Source of the DNA: an uncultured Alphaproteobacteria bacterium
Lineage (GTDB): Bacteria; Pseudomonadota; Alphaproteobacteria; Paracaedibacterales; CAITNM01
DNA: 47,125 nucleotides
Direction: 5' to 3'
Assembly: GCA_903874955.1 (NCBI GenBank)
Contig: CAIQTY010000020.1
Location: forward strand, 1 to 47,125
A program made the translations under genes and the position numbers. The number at the start of each line of letters is the position of its first letter. Within the stretch, counting starts at the first letter, position 1. The notes below the pieces were generated by a model. The model was not told where the DNA came from. It worked only from the letters and a program-made list of their open reading frames with translations, and did no database searches. This document shows positions 17,166 through 26,223 of this stretch, piece after piece.

Positions 17166-18506
17166 ATGGTTCGTGTTCGTTTTGCTCCCTCTCCCACTGG
17201 TTATTTGCATATTGGCAATGCTAGGGCTGCCCTGATTAATTATCTGTATGCCCTGCGTCAAGGTGGCGAATTTATTTTGCGCATTGATGATACAGATCTT
17301 GAGCGGTCAAAACCTGAATACGAAGAATCTATTTATAAAGATTTTGAATGGCTAGGTATTAGCTATTCAAAATCTTTTAGGCAGTCAGAGAGATTCGACC
17401 GCTACAATCTGGTTCGCGATGCTTTAATTGCATCTGGTCGCTTGTACCCCTGTTATGAAACGCCGGAAGAACTTGATTTTAAACGCAAACGCCAAATGGC
17501 AAAAGGTCAGCCACCGATATATGATCGTGCAGCTCTAAGCCTAACAAATTCAGAAAAAGCAGCTTTCGAAGCCGAGGGGAGAAAACCCCATTGGCGCTTT
17601 AAGCTAGATCATGAGCCGATCATTTGGAATGACATGGTACGCGGTGAAGTCCGGTTTGACGGTGCTCAACTAAGCGATCCAGTCCTGATCCGCGCCGATG
17701 GGGTATTTCTTTATAGTATTTGTTCCGTTGTCGATGATATTGATTATGCAATCACTCATATTATTCGCGGCGAAGACCATGTCACTAATACAGCAACCCA
17801 AATCCAACTATTCAAAGCGGTAAACGGCGAAAAAGATTTTCCCGTCACTTTTGCCCATACAACATTATTGATGGATGAAGATGGTAAAGGACTTTCAAAG
17901 CGTTTGGGAAGTCTGAGTTTGGGACAAATGCGTGATTTTGGTGTTGAGCCAATGGCTATTGCATGCTTATTGGCGCGTCTTGGTACATCTCTTCCTGTTG
18001 AACCGCTTTTAAGTTTAGAAGATTTAGGAAGCTCTTTTGATTTGTCAATTTTCAGCCGCACCCCCCCTAGATTTAGCGAAAAAGATTTGTGGGCTCTTAA
18101 TCACAAGTTGTACCACCTGATGCCATTTTCTCAAATGCAGCAGCGCTTGAGCATTGCAGGCTTTGGGGATTTTACCCAAAATCACTGGCACGCAGTGCAT
18201 GATAATATTGAAAGGCTTAAAGACCTAAAACCATGGCATGATATCTTCTTTGGCGAAATTCAAGGCACTTGCCAAGACCATGAGTTTTTAAAGACAGCCT
18301 TGAGTTTATTACCCCCTACCCCCTGGAACGAAACCACCTGGGGCACCTGGACGCAAACCATAAAAGAGACAACTGGCAGAAAAGGCAAAGAACTCTTTAT
18401 GCCTCTGCGTCAAGCATTAACCGCTATGGACCATGGGCCTGAGATGAAGGCCCTGCTTCCTTTGATTGGTGTTGAAAAAGTTAAAAGCCGACTCCTCTTG
18501 GACTAA
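17166..18506 (+). CDS. gltX: Glutamate--tRNA ligase
   Basis: A class I aminoacyl-tRNA synthetase that charges tRNA-Glu, and probably tRNA-Gln, in bacteria that use the amidation route. VRFAPSPTGYLHIGNARAAL contains the HIGH-type signature (HIGN), FILRIDDTDLERSKPEY the glutamate-binding region, and DGKGLSKRLGSLSL the KMSKS-type loop. The C-terminal anticodon-binding domain is present, giving 446 residues, within the range of the short alphaproteobacterial form. The typical zinc-binding cysteines of E. coli GltX are not evident. The ribosome binding site is weak. Confidence 0.95.
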   Translation: MVRVRFAPSPTGYLHIGNARAALINYLYALRQGGEFILRIDDTDLERSKPEYEESIYKDFEWLGISYSKSFRQSERFDRYNLVRDALIASGRLYPCYETPEELDFKRKRQMAKGQPPIYDRAALSLTNSEKAAFEAEGRKPHWRFKLDHEPIIWNDMVRGEVRFDGAQLSDPVLIRADGVFLYSICSVVDDIDYAITHIIRGEDHVTNTATQIQLFKAVNGEKDFPVTFAHTTLLMDEDGKGLSKRLGSLSLGQMRDFGVEPMAIACLLARLGTSLPVEPLLSLEDLGSSFDLSIFSRTPPRFSEKDLWALNHKLYHLMPFSQMQQRLSIAGFGDFTQNHWHAVHDNIERLKDLKPWHDIFFGEIQGTCQDHEFLKTALSLLPPTPWNETTWGTWTQTIKETTGRKGKELFMPLRQALTAMDHGPEMKALLPLIGVEKVKSRLLLD

Positions 18507-19111
18507 AGTATCAACGCCTCTTATTTTATGGCAAAAGCGGCTACCTTAAGCCTATAACGATATAAGAACCTAAAAACCCTTTGTGATCAGAGATCCGAAA
18601 TTGGGGGGCCAGTGCATAGCATCAAAATAGCTCATTACTTCCCATACACAGTGCCCTGAGGGGGCCACCCGAATAATTCCTCAAATCCCCAAAAATAATA
18701 AAATATCAACTAAAAATATAAAACTTAAATATATAAAAAATTAAAATTTATTTTATTGTATTTTTTAATTTTAATTATTTATTAATAATTTTTCTATAGG
18801 ATTTGTATTTAGCTGTTTCAGTATTTAGCCGTTTTTGCCTATGAGAATAAGTCGTTGCGTTATGTTTTTCCCATGTAACTGCCTCAAATAACAAAAACCG
18901 CCAACTTTATTTAAAAAATATAAAAATATATATTTTTATTAGGCAGTATTTCTTTTTAAATATTTATTAATACTATTTCTTTACAATTTGTATTTAAGCA
19001 TTTCTGACTATGGGGATCCATTGTTGCGTTATGCTTTGCCGCAAGAAAAACCAGATGGCTAACCATGGGACTCTTGTTGAGCATGGTGACAACTTTGATA
19101 TGGAGATAATC
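18507..19111. other. AT-rich gene-free stretch containing a diverged duplication
   Basis: No gene is supported. The last 100 bases have an open frame fused to the next gene, but that gene's start is better placed at 19112. A roughly 100-base segment is duplicated within the stretch. Confidence 0.5.
18769..19045 (+). repeat. Diverged direct duplication (18769-18870 and 18955-19045)
   Basis: Both copies run TTTATTAAT, then ATTTGTATTTA, then GTTGCGTTATG, in the same order. The spacing between copies falls from 185 to 170 bases because the first copy has an extra segment around CAGTATTTAGC. It lies upstream of the standalone-domain gene at 19112. Confidence 0.5.
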
Positions 19112-20128
19112 ATGATGATCAAAAAATTCAAGTACATACTGGCATTTGCCACCACCCTTGGCTCATGTTATGCATCAGCCAGTAACACAACATACATAAA
19201 TGGTATCGATGAAGACTATGGCTCACCAAACACCGTTAGAGATGATGCAATATTATTGTCTTCTGGAACTGGAGGATTCACAGGAATGACAGTACCTTCA
19301 GGGCAAACTAGCAGTACAACCACCACTTGGAACCTTGAGTTTGTTCAGTCAGGACTAACTCCTGTTGCGAATACGCAGGCCACTTCTCCAACGGCATATC
19401 CATCTACGTTGACTGATATTTGGATTACCGGTGATGCTAGAGGGTTTGATACGGCCGTAGGTACAACGAACGCAACATTTGCTTTACCTACGCCAGTGGC
19501 TTGTACAAACACAGGCACCCCACCTGTCAACGTACACTTTTTGCTTTCTCATGCACCTGCTACTGCTCCATTTGCATGGTTTACAGGAAACCTTCCTACG
19601 GGGGCCAGAGTAATTATTGAACCACAATCTGCTGACCCAGGTATTGGTAGCATTTTGGCTAACTTAGATTCATCAAATACCCTAATCATTGGCGCGCCTA
19701 TAGCCTTGCCTTCATCAGGTAACACAACTATAGCATGCAAGGTCCAAAGGCATCCTAAAATCGCTGCCGCAAATGCTTACAACAAAGCTCAATTAACAGT
19801 TAGCGCAAATACAACTTTTAGTTCTGCGGTAAACGGTATTAGCATTGCTGGCAGCTCCGCAGGTGGACCTAACGCTTTCACCTTAGCATTTGTAGCTACG
19901 TCTGACATTATTGATCCTGATGTTACAAATCTTGGAACAATAACTGTCAACAGCACCAGTCTAACAGCAGGAACAACGCTGACTGTTGTCGGATCTCATG
20001 CAGCACTTCCAACAATCACAGCAACACTTGATACAACCACTAGCACAACGACAACAACAAAAATAACGACTACGACAACGCCGCTCACTTTGGCTGCATT
20101 ATCACCAGTATTAAACTACGTTCACTAA
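19112..20128 (+). CDS. Exported protein consisting of the C-terminal domain of the NHL proteins alone
   Basis: The start is set at the ATG preceded by GGAGAT. The product then begins MMIKKFKYILAFATTLGSCY, a signal peptide cleaved near YASA. The remaining residues align with the C-terminal part of the two NHL proteins: TTYINGIDEDYG, SGTGGFTGM, YPSTLTDIWITGDARGFD, VNVHFLL, IIEPQSADPG, VQRHPKIAAANAYNKAQLTV, ANTTFSSAVNGISIAG and ATSDIIDPD. The end, about 35 residues, is a Thr-rich tail. The propeller is missing, so this gene shows that the domain is an independent unit. I know no family for it; the repeated short strands suggest a beta-rich fold. Together with the next gene it is probably a unit of related surface proteins. 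Confidence 0.75.
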   Translation: MMIKKFKYILAFATTLGSCYASASNTTYINGIDEDYGSPNTVRDDAILLSSGTGGFTGMTVPSGQTSSTTTTWNLEFVQSGLTPVANTQATSPTAYPSTLTDIWITGDARGFDTAVGTTNATFALPTPVACTNTGTPPVNVHFLLSHAPATAPFAWFTGNLPTGARVIIEPQSADPGIGSILANLDSSNTLIIGAPIALPSSGNTTIACKVQRHPKIAAANAYNKAQLTVSANTTFSSAVNGISIAGSSAGGPNAFTLAFVATSDIIDPDVTNLGTITVNSTSLTAGTTLTVVGSHAALPTITATLDTTTSTTTTTKITTTTTPLTLAALSPVLNYVH

Positions 20129-20136
20129 AAAACCTC

Positions 20137-20175
20137 CCCTTCGTTTACAAATTTTGCGAACGAAGGGATTTTTTA
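20137..20175 (+). terminator. Terminator after the standalone-domain gene
   Basis: CCCTTCGTT (20137-20145) pairs with AACGAAGGG (20159-20167), followed by ATTTTTTA, eight bases past the stop. Confidence 0.88.
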
Positions 20176-20221
20176 ATCCCACCTAAATAACGTAATTGCA
20201 TTGAATAATAAGGTGAAAAAT

Positions 20222-22156
20222 ATGATTTTTAAGAAAAATTATATTTTAAAGTTTATTACCTCATTTATTGCTGGATCTTTTGGACTTTTTGCTAGCGAAC
20301 TGATCAATACCATCGCTGGAACAGGTATTGCAGGTTACACAGGCGATACTGGATTGGCATCATCTTGTACTTTTAGAAGTCCGCAGGGAATTGTCCAAAA
20401 TGGTTCAATTTACATCGCAGACACGGCCAATAATGTAGTGCGCATGATCAATATGACAACGAATTGTATTTTAACCATTGCTGGCACTGGTACTGCTGGC
20501 TATTCAGGAAATGGGGGAGCCGCAACACTCGCAAAATTTGATACTCCCACAGGAATTTTTGCAGCAAGCAATGGAAATATTTACGTAGCTGATAGTGCAA
20601 ATCACGTTATTCGTATGATTAATTCAGGAATAATTAGCACTGTTGCAGGCAATGGGATTGCTGGTTATTCAGGGAATGTTAGTGCTACGGTTACCGGTAT
20701 TGCAACTGCAGCGCAATTAAACACACCTCAATCTATTTGTTTAGATAGTTCAGGCAATATTTATATCGCTGATACAGGAAATAATGTCATTAGAAAAGTG
20801 GATACAAGTTTTCCACCTAAAATTACCACCTATGCCGGCACTGGCACAGCAGGTTATTCGGGAGACAATGAACAAGCTGTCGCTGCAAAATTACAAGCGC
20901 CAGTAGGAATATGTATAGATAGTTCAAACAACCTGTATATCGCTGATACAGGCAATAACGTGATTCGTATCGTTTACAGCACAGGCATTATAAATACTTT
21001 TGTAGGATCGGGTTTGAGTAGTCCTGCAGCAATCTGCCTTGATAGCTCAAACAATCTTTATATCGCCGATACAGGAAATAACCTGGTGCGAAAAATTAAT
21101 ACATCACTTGGTCTAATGAGCATTCTTGCTGGATCAACCCCAGGATATGCAGGAGATGGAGGGCTAGCCTTAAACGCTAAAATGAAGGCCCCTAGTGGAA
21201 TTTGTGTCAACGGCACCGGAAACATTTATATAGCAGATACTCTAAATAATGTTATTCGCGAACTAACACTGGGAAATATACCCACACCAGTTACTCCTGC
21301 TGTTACACCAATATCTCAATTTCAAACGGCGTATATTCCAGGCCCTGACCAAAATGATCCTTCTATACCAAGGTACGATACAATACGTATAGGAACTTCA
21401 GGCGGTTTTAGCGGTTATGTTGCTCCATTGCCTAAGACATCCAAAATTGTTTTATCTTTGCAACCCATAGCTGGCGCTACATTTGGTGCAAATTCTACGA
21501 TAATGACCGTTGCGGCTTTTCCAAATACCATTAGAGAATTATGGATTACGGGCGATGCAACAGGATTTGACGTAGCATGCGCTTCAGGGTTAGGCCTGCA
21601 GCTGCCTACTCCGCCTAAAAATTGCGATGTTCGCTTTGACCTCAAAGCAGGCCCTGCTTCGACTTGTAAATGGTTTCAAGGAACCCCGTCTAACTGTCAT
21701 GTTTACGTGGAGCCAAATTGCGTAGATCCAATGATTTGTGGTCTTTTACAAACCCTTGATAGAAGCAATCGTCTAATCGCTGGCAGTTCTATTAGTCTTG
21801 GCACAAATACCTTTGTTTCGTGCAATATCCAGAGGCATCCTAAAATTCCGGTAACCAGCGCATATAGTCGGGCCTTGCTAACTATTGGGGCAAATATAAT
21901 ATTCCAAGCAGCAATCAATGGAATGAGCCTAACAGGTCCTTATGTGGCAACTTTCAACCAAAATTCTGATCTAGTTGATCCAAATCCTGGTGCAATACCG
22001 GTGAATTATATTGTTGCTGAAGATAAAACACTTACGCTATATGGATGCCACGCGCCTCTGCCAACTTATGTGGTTACGCTACAAAGTGGCGCCGAGGATG
22101 TACCTGTTGTGAATCCAGTACCATTGCCACCATTAGTGGCCTTTCCGCCTATTTAA
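20222..22156 (+). CDS. Exported NHL beta-propeller protein 2 with the same C-terminal domain
   Basis: The start is the ATG after AAGGTGAAAAAT; a TTG seven codons upstream is less likely. A signal peptide (YILKFITSFIAGSFGLFAS) precedes about six NHL repeats (residues 30-365, with units such as SIYIADTANNVVRMI, NIYVADSANHVIRMI, NLYIADTGNNVIR). Residues about 385-630 carry the shared domain: AYIPGPDQNDPSIPR, SGGFSGYVAP, FPNTIRELWITGDATGFDV, LPTPPKNCDVRFDL, VYVEPNCVDPM, IQRHPKIPVTSAYSRALL, INGMSLTG and NSDLVDPN. The end is Pro/Val-rich. It is the closest relative of the 11257 gene, but the shared domain is closer to the standalone copy (both have QRHPKI, which the other lacks). Confidence 0.85.
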   Translation: MIFKKNYILKFITSFIAGSFGLFASELINTIAGTGIAGYTGDTGLASSCTFRSPQGIVQNGSIYIADTANNVVRMINMTTNCILTIAGTGTAGYSGNGGAATLAKFDTPTGIFAASNGNIYVADSANHVIRMINSGIISTVAGNGIAGYSGNVSATVTGIATAAQLNTPQSICLDSSGNIYIADTGNNVIRKVDTSFPPKITTYAGTGTAGYSGDNEQAVAAKLQAPVGICIDSSNNLYIADTGNNVIRIVYSTGIINTFVGSGLSSPAAICLDSSNNLYIADTGNNLVRKINTSLGLMSILAGSTPGYAGDGGLALNAKMKAPSGICVNGTGNIYIADTLNNVIRELTLGNIPTPVTPAVTPISQFQTAYIPGPDQNDPSIPRYDTIRIGTSGGFSGYVAPLPKTSKIVLSLQPIAGATFGANSTIMTVAAFPNTIRELWITGDATGFDVACASGLGLQLPTPPKNCDVRFDLKAGPASTCKWFQGTPSNCHVYVEPNCVDPMICGLLQTLDRSNRLIAGSSISLGTNTFVSCNIQRHPKIPVTSAYSRALLTIGANIIFQAAINGMSLTGPYVATFNQNSDLVDPNPGAIPVNYIVAEDKTLTLYGCHAPLPTYVVTLQSGAEDVPVVNPVPLPPLVAFPPI

Positions 22157-22163
22157 TTGGTGA

Positions 22164-22589
22164 TTACCTATTTTGCAATCTCTTAATTATAGGCTCGTCT
22201 GCTGATGGCACGAGATAATTTTCAAGCTCACTAGGAAATACCCAGGCACAGGCAGGTTGCCCTTCTTTCAAAACAACTTCACCTTTCCAGGTGGTCACCA
22301 AAAATACAAACATATTGAGATGAAAATGATCATAGGTATGTGAAACAAAAGTATAAGGAATAACCTCCTCTAAGCTTGTCTCAATTCCAATTTCTTCGAA
22401 TAGTTCCCGAACAATAGTTTCTTGTGGCGTTTCTCCCGGATCAACTTTACCGCCTGGGAATTCCCACATGCCTCCCATTGATTTATGCAATGGGCGCTGC
22501 ACCAACAGCACACTTTTATCTGGCTTTTGTAAAAGCCCTGCACAACACAAAACCGATGGTACAAGAAGAGGCATGATTAATAACTTCAT
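22164..22589 (-). CDS. mutT: Nudix hydrolase, MutT type (8-oxo-dGTP diphosphatase candidate)
   Basis: The Nudix box is complete: GGKVDPGETPQETIVRELFE followed by EIGI, matching GX5EX7REUXEEXGU. The preceding FPGG and LLVQRPLHKSMGGMWEF match the MutT nucleotide-binding region. This supports hydrolysis of oxidised dGTP to the monophosphate, removing mutagenic precursors. The 141 residues fit the family. It is convergent with the NHL gene, with eight bases between them. Other small Nudix substrates cannot be excluded. Confidence 0.85.
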   Translation of the reverse strand: MKLLIMPLLVPSVLCCAGLLQKPDKSVLLVQRPLHKSMGGMWEFPGGKVDPGETPQETIVRELFEEIGIETSLEEVIPYTFVSHTYDHFHLNMFVFLVTTWKGEVVLKEGQPACAWVFPSELENYLVPSADEPIIKRLQNR

Positions 22590-22903
22590 AAACTAATTGG
22601 GAAATGCTACACCCTGGCTAAGCTATCATGCAAGATTATTGATAAAATAATGCTAATAAGACTATCTACAATAAGTTAACGTATATAAAATAATAAATTC
22701 AAAATATCAAAATTTATTAAAAATAAATTATAATAATAAATAAAATAGACAATTAAAAACTTTTAAATAGCTGGTATTAACATTGGAATAATTGTGGATT
22801 AATCCAATTAATTGAAATTTTTGAAAAAATATATTATTTGGCCTATTGCAATTTTAATAGAAGGTAATTATAAGTATAACATGTTTAAATAAATAGGTTA
22901 TGT
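22590..22903. other. AT-rich divergent promoter region between mutT and mucR
   Basis: The 314 bases are very AT-rich and lie between divergent genes, so they must hold both promoters. No clear -35/-10 pair or conserved hairpin stands out. Confidence 0.4.
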
Positions 22904-23380
22904 ATGACTGATTCAACAACACAACTCGACATTCTTAACATTACTGCTGATATAGTGTGCGCTTACATTAGCAACAACCAAGTAGAACTCGCCGACATAC
23001 AAGGCGTTATGCAAAAAGTGCATACAGCCGTCCAAGACTTAGCACGTCATGGTCATGGTTTCCGTAAATCGGGCCCCCTTGTACCAGCTGTTCCAATTGA
23101 AGATTCAATAAAAGACGATTATATCGTCTGTTTAGAAGATGGTAAAAAACTTCAAATGCTTAAAAGGCATTTAAACACTGTTTATAAAATGAGTATCGAT
23201 GAGTACAGAGAGCGTTGGGGCCTTGCTCCTGATTATCCTGTGGTTGCTCCTAACTATGCAAGGCGTCGCAGCCAAATTGCAAAAAACACAGGCCTTGGTC
23301 AAACAGGACGTCGTAAACGCGTACAGTTTGTTGACCAAACTAAAGGCGGAATTAGTCAAGTCGCTGCTGTTTCAAAATAA
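22904..23380 (+). CDS. Ros/MucR family transcriptional regulator with an incomplete zinc-binding set
   Basis: MucR/Ros proteins are alphaproteobacterial DNA-binding regulators of surface polysaccharide, motility and host interaction genes. The core is recognisable: DDYIVCLEDGKKLQMLKRHL, then SIDEYRERWGL, PDYPVVAPNYARRRSQIAK and GLGQ. In Ros the finger ligands are two Cys and two His (CxxC and a His pair). Here the second Cys is Asp (CLED) and the terminal THH segment is TVY, so only one Cys and one His remain. Zinc-free Ros homologues are known in Mesorhizobium, so function without zinc is plausible. It starts a tight run with miaB three bases on. Confidence 0.92.
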   Translation: MTDSTTQLDILNITADIVCAYISNNQVELADIQGVMQKVHTAVQDLARHGHGFRKSGPLVPAVPIEDSIKDDYIVCLEDGKKLQMLKRHLNTVYKMSIDEYRERWGLAPDYPVVAPNYARRRSQIAKNTGLGQTGRRKRVQFVDQTKGGISQVAAVSK

Positions 23381-23383
23381 GGC

Positions 23384-24742
23384 ATGGCTCCTTTTTCGCA
23401 AAAGGTTTATATAAAAAGTTACGGCTGTCAGATGAACGTCTATGACGGACAGAAGATGGCCGATCTTCTTAAACCGCATGGATATGCAATAACCGAAACA
23501 CCTGAGGATGCTGATGTCGCTATTCTTAATACCTGTCATATCCGTGAAAAAGCAGAACATAAAGTGTTTTCTGATTTAGGCAGGCTTAATGTTGTTCGAA
23601 AGAATCGCCTAACCGAGGGAAATAATAATAAAAACATGATTATTGCCGTAGGCGGATGTGTTGGTCAGGCTGAAGGAGAAGAAATCACACGTCAGGCACC
23701 ATACGTTAACATGGTGTTTGGTCCTCAGAGTTATCATCGTCTTCCCGAAATGCTTGCTCAACTTCAACAAAAAGTTAAAGGTAAGCGCAGAACGATCATC
23801 GACACAGAATTTCCAACAGAAAGCAAATTTGATTTTTTGCCCACTCCTGATGAAACTCCTGTGAGTGCATTTTTATCGGTACAAGAAGGGTGCGATAAAT
23901 TTTGCCACTTTTGCGTGGTACCGTACACACGGGGTGCTGAGTATTCCAGACCTGCAGATGCTGTGATCAAAGAAGCAAAGCGCTTATTATCTCTGGGTGC
24001 AAAGGAAATCACACTCCTTGGACAAAATGTTAACGGCTACCATGGTGAAGGACTTGATGGAAAAGAATGGTCCCTTGGGCGATTACTTTTTGCCCTTGCG
24101 GAATTAGATGGATTACAAAGAATACGCTACACCACCTCTCATCCATTAGATATGCATGAAGAACTATACAATGCACATGGCGAAATCAAGCAGCTCATGC
24201 CTTTTTTGCATTTACCTGTTCAATCTGGAAGCAATTCTATACTTGATTCAATGAATCGCAAACATAATGTAGATGATTACTTAAAAATTATTGATAAACT
24301 AATAACAGCTAGAGCTGATATAGCATTCTCTTCTGACTTTATTGTTGGATATCCTGGTGAAACCCAAAAGGACCATCAAGAAACACTCGAGCTCGTTAAA
24401 AAAGTTGCTTATGCGCAAGCTTACTCTTTTAAATACAGCCCAAGGCCTGGAACACCAGCGAGCATTCTACAAACTCAAGTACCAGATGACATAAAATCGC
24501 AGCGTCTTACTGAACTTCAAGAGCAACTTAATCATCAGCAGTTATCATTTAATGAATCGATGGTTGGGAAAACATTAGATGTTCTGTTTGATCGATCAGG
24601 AAAGTTGGCTGGTCAAATTGTTGGAAAAACTGCATACATGCAATCTGTAACACTTGATGGGTGTTCTTCACTATTTGGTAACATTTTCAAGGTTAAAATA
24701 AATAATGCCTATGGAAACAGCTTAGCCGGAGAGATTGTTTGA
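23384..24742 (+). CDS. miaB: tRNA-2-methylthio-N6-dimethylallyladenosine synthase MiaB
   Basis: A radical-SAM methylthiotransferase that adds the 2-methylthio group to i6A37 of UNN-decoding tRNAs. YIKSYGCQMNVYDGQKMADL and LNTCHIREKAEHK give the UPF0004 cysteines, with a third at VGGCVGQAEG. CDKFCHFCVVPYTRG is the CxxxCxxC of the SAM cluster. The C-terminal TRAM domain follows. The length of 452 residues is standard. Its TGA overlaps the TTG start of the PhoH gene (TTGA), and it follows mucR closely. Confidence 0.96.
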   Translation: MAPFSQKVYIKSYGCQMNVYDGQKMADLLKPHGYAITETPEDADVAILNTCHIREKAEHKVFSDLGRLNVVRKNRLTEGNNNKNMIIAVGGCVGQAEGEEITRQAPYVNMVFGPQSYHRLPEMLAQLQQKVKGKRRTIIDTEFPTESKFDFLPTPDETPVSAFLSVQEGCDKFCHFCVVPYTRGAEYSRPADAVIKEAKRLLSLGAKEITLLGQNVNGYHGEGLDGKEWSLGRLLFALAELDGLQRIRYTTSHPLDMHEELYNAHGEIKQLMPFLHLPVQSGSNSILDSMNRKHNVDDYLKIIDKLITARADIAFSSDFIVGYPGETQKDHQETLELVKKVAYAQAYSFKYSPRPGTPASILQTQVPDDIKSQRLTELQEQLNHQQLSFNESMVGKTLDVLFDRSGKLAGQIVGKTAYMQSVTLDGCSSLFGNIFKVKINNAYGNSLAGEIV

Positions 24743-25725
24743 ACGACGAAAAAACGACACAACATTTAGAATTTTCAGATAATTTACTACTTTCTCAACT
24801 AATAGGCCCTGGGGATGCAAATATAAACCAAATTGAAAATCGATTTGGAGTTACTATTGCTGCAAGGGGCAATCATTTATCGATAAGCGGAATCGAAGCA
24901 GACGTAGGGTACGCAAAGAATACCCTTCAATACCTTTACGCCCACCTTAGCAAAGAGGGTAATATTGATTCTGAAGATCTAGAAAACGCAATTAGAACAG
25001 TCAGTAATTCTTTAAGCTTGCAACCTGATGTAACCAACAGGGTTGGAAGCAAAATCAGTATCTCTACAAAAAGAAAAATGATATTTCCAAGATCTAAGAC
25101 TCAAGGTGACTACCTCCATGCGATGCAGCATAAAGACATGATTTTTGGAATTGGTCCTGCTGGAACTGGCAAAACGTACCTTGCGGTTGCAGTTGGCGTA
25201 TCAATGCTAATTGCTGGAAAAATTGATAAAATTATATTAACCCGCCCTGCAGTTGAAGCAGGCGAAAAACTTGGTTTTTTGCCAGGTGACATGCGAGAAA
25301 AAGTTGATCCTTACTTGCGCCCACTTTATGATGCTATGCACGATATGCTTCCAGCAGAACAAGTTGAACGAAGGTTAATTAATGGTGAAATTGAAGTGGC
25401 GCCTCTGGCATTTATGCGCGGGCGAACCCTTTCTAATGCCTTTGTCATTCTTGACGAAGCGCAAAACACCACACCTGTTCAAATGAAAATGTTTTTAACA
25501 CGCCTTGGAACAAATGCACGAATGGTGATTACTGGTGATATTAGCCAAATTGATTTGCCAAATGGAATCGAATCGGGTCTAAAACAAGCGATGGAGTTTT
25601 TGAAAAATATTCCAGAAATTAATTTCACTGTATTTGATGAAAAGGATATTGTACGTCACCCTATCGTGTCAAAGATTGTTATAGCCTATGATGAACAAGC
25701 GAAGCTTAATAATGCTCGACGATAG
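24739..25725 (+). CDS. PhoH family ATPase (YbeZ-like)
   Basis: A PhoH/YbeZ P-loop protein, widely linked to YbeY and to RNA metabolism. The N-terminal part has a KH-like region (residues 15-85). The Walker A motif is GIGPAGTGKTYLAVA and Walker B is AFVILDEAQN, followed by TRLGTNARMVITGDISQIDL, all hallmark PhoH segments. The start is a TTG coupled to the miaB stop. Its stop is overlapped by the ybeY start. The order miaB-phoH-ybeY-corC is the standard bacterial one and supports the calls for all four. Confidence 0.93.
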   Translation: MNDEKTTQHLEFSDNLLLSQLIGPGDANINQIENRFGVTIAARGNHLSISGIEADVGYAKNTLQYLYAHLSKEGNIDSEDLENAIRTVSNSLSLQPDVTNRVGSKISISTKRKMIFPRSKTQGDYLHAMQHKDMIFGIGPAGTGKTYLAVAVGVSMLIAGKIDKIILTRPAVEAGEKLGFLPGDMREKVDPYLRPLYDAMHDMLPAEQVERRLINGEIEVAPLAFMRGRTLSNAFVILDEAQNTTPVQMKMFLTRLGTNARMVITGDISQIDLPNGIESGLKQAMEFLKNIPEINFTVFDEKDIVRHPIVSKIVIAYDEQAKLNNARR

Positions 25726-26221
25726 TTGTAACCTCGATATTTTGATAGACATTGATGATGATAGGTGGTTAGCATGGCACACTGAAGACCAGTGGCACAC
25801 ATTGATTCATAGAAACATTTTGCAAGTAATTGATAGTGTAAAAATAACCAGCAAGGTAGAGGTCAGTATTTTACTGACAAATGACAAAGAGATTAATGCG
25901 CTCAATTTGGAGTACCGCGGAAAAGATAAGCCTACAAACGTTTTATCTTTTCCAAATCTGACACAAAATGAACTAAAATTATTACCCAAAAATGCCCCCT
26001 ACCCTTCAATGTTGGGAGATTTAGTCTTATCTTTTGAAACATTATTAGAAGAATCAAATTCTGAAAAAAAACCGTTTCTTGATCACTTTAACCACTTGGT
26101 AGTTCATGGTATGTTGCATTTATTGGGCTATGATCATGAATCTGACGATGATGCGGAATATATGCAAGAGAAAGAGATATCGATCTTGAAAACCCTATGT
26201 ATTAACAACCCTTATCAATAA
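25712..26221 (+). CDS. ybeY: Endoribonuclease YbeY
   Basis: YbeY is a zinc metalloprotein that acts in 16S rRNA 3' maturation and ribosome quality control. The signature VVHGMLHLLGYDHESDD holds the three zinc histidines (HGxLHxxGYDH), and the upstream block EYRGKDKPTNVLSFP is also family-typical. I prefer the ATG at 25712 over one eight codons earlier that lies deeper inside phoH; it overlaps the phoH end by 14 bases. The 169 residues are usual for Alphaproteobacteria. Confidence 0.92.
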   Translation: MLDDSCNLDILIDIDDDRWLAWHTEDQWHTLIHRNILQVIDSVKITSKVEVSILLTNDKEINALNLEYRGKDKPTNVLSFPNLTQNELKLLPKNAPYPSMLGDLVLSFETLLEESNSEKKPFLDHFNHLVVHGMLHLLGYDHESDDDAEYMQEKEISILKTLCINNPYQ

Positions 26222-26223
26222 TC

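Noticed and set aside
19010..19111. N-terminal extension of the standalone-domain gene
   Set aside because: The ATG at 19112 has a proper ribosome binding site and gives a signal peptide; the extension would bury it.
22590..22903. tRNA or small RNA in the AT-rich gap before mucR
   Set aside because: No cloverleaf, T-loop consensus or stable hairpin was found.
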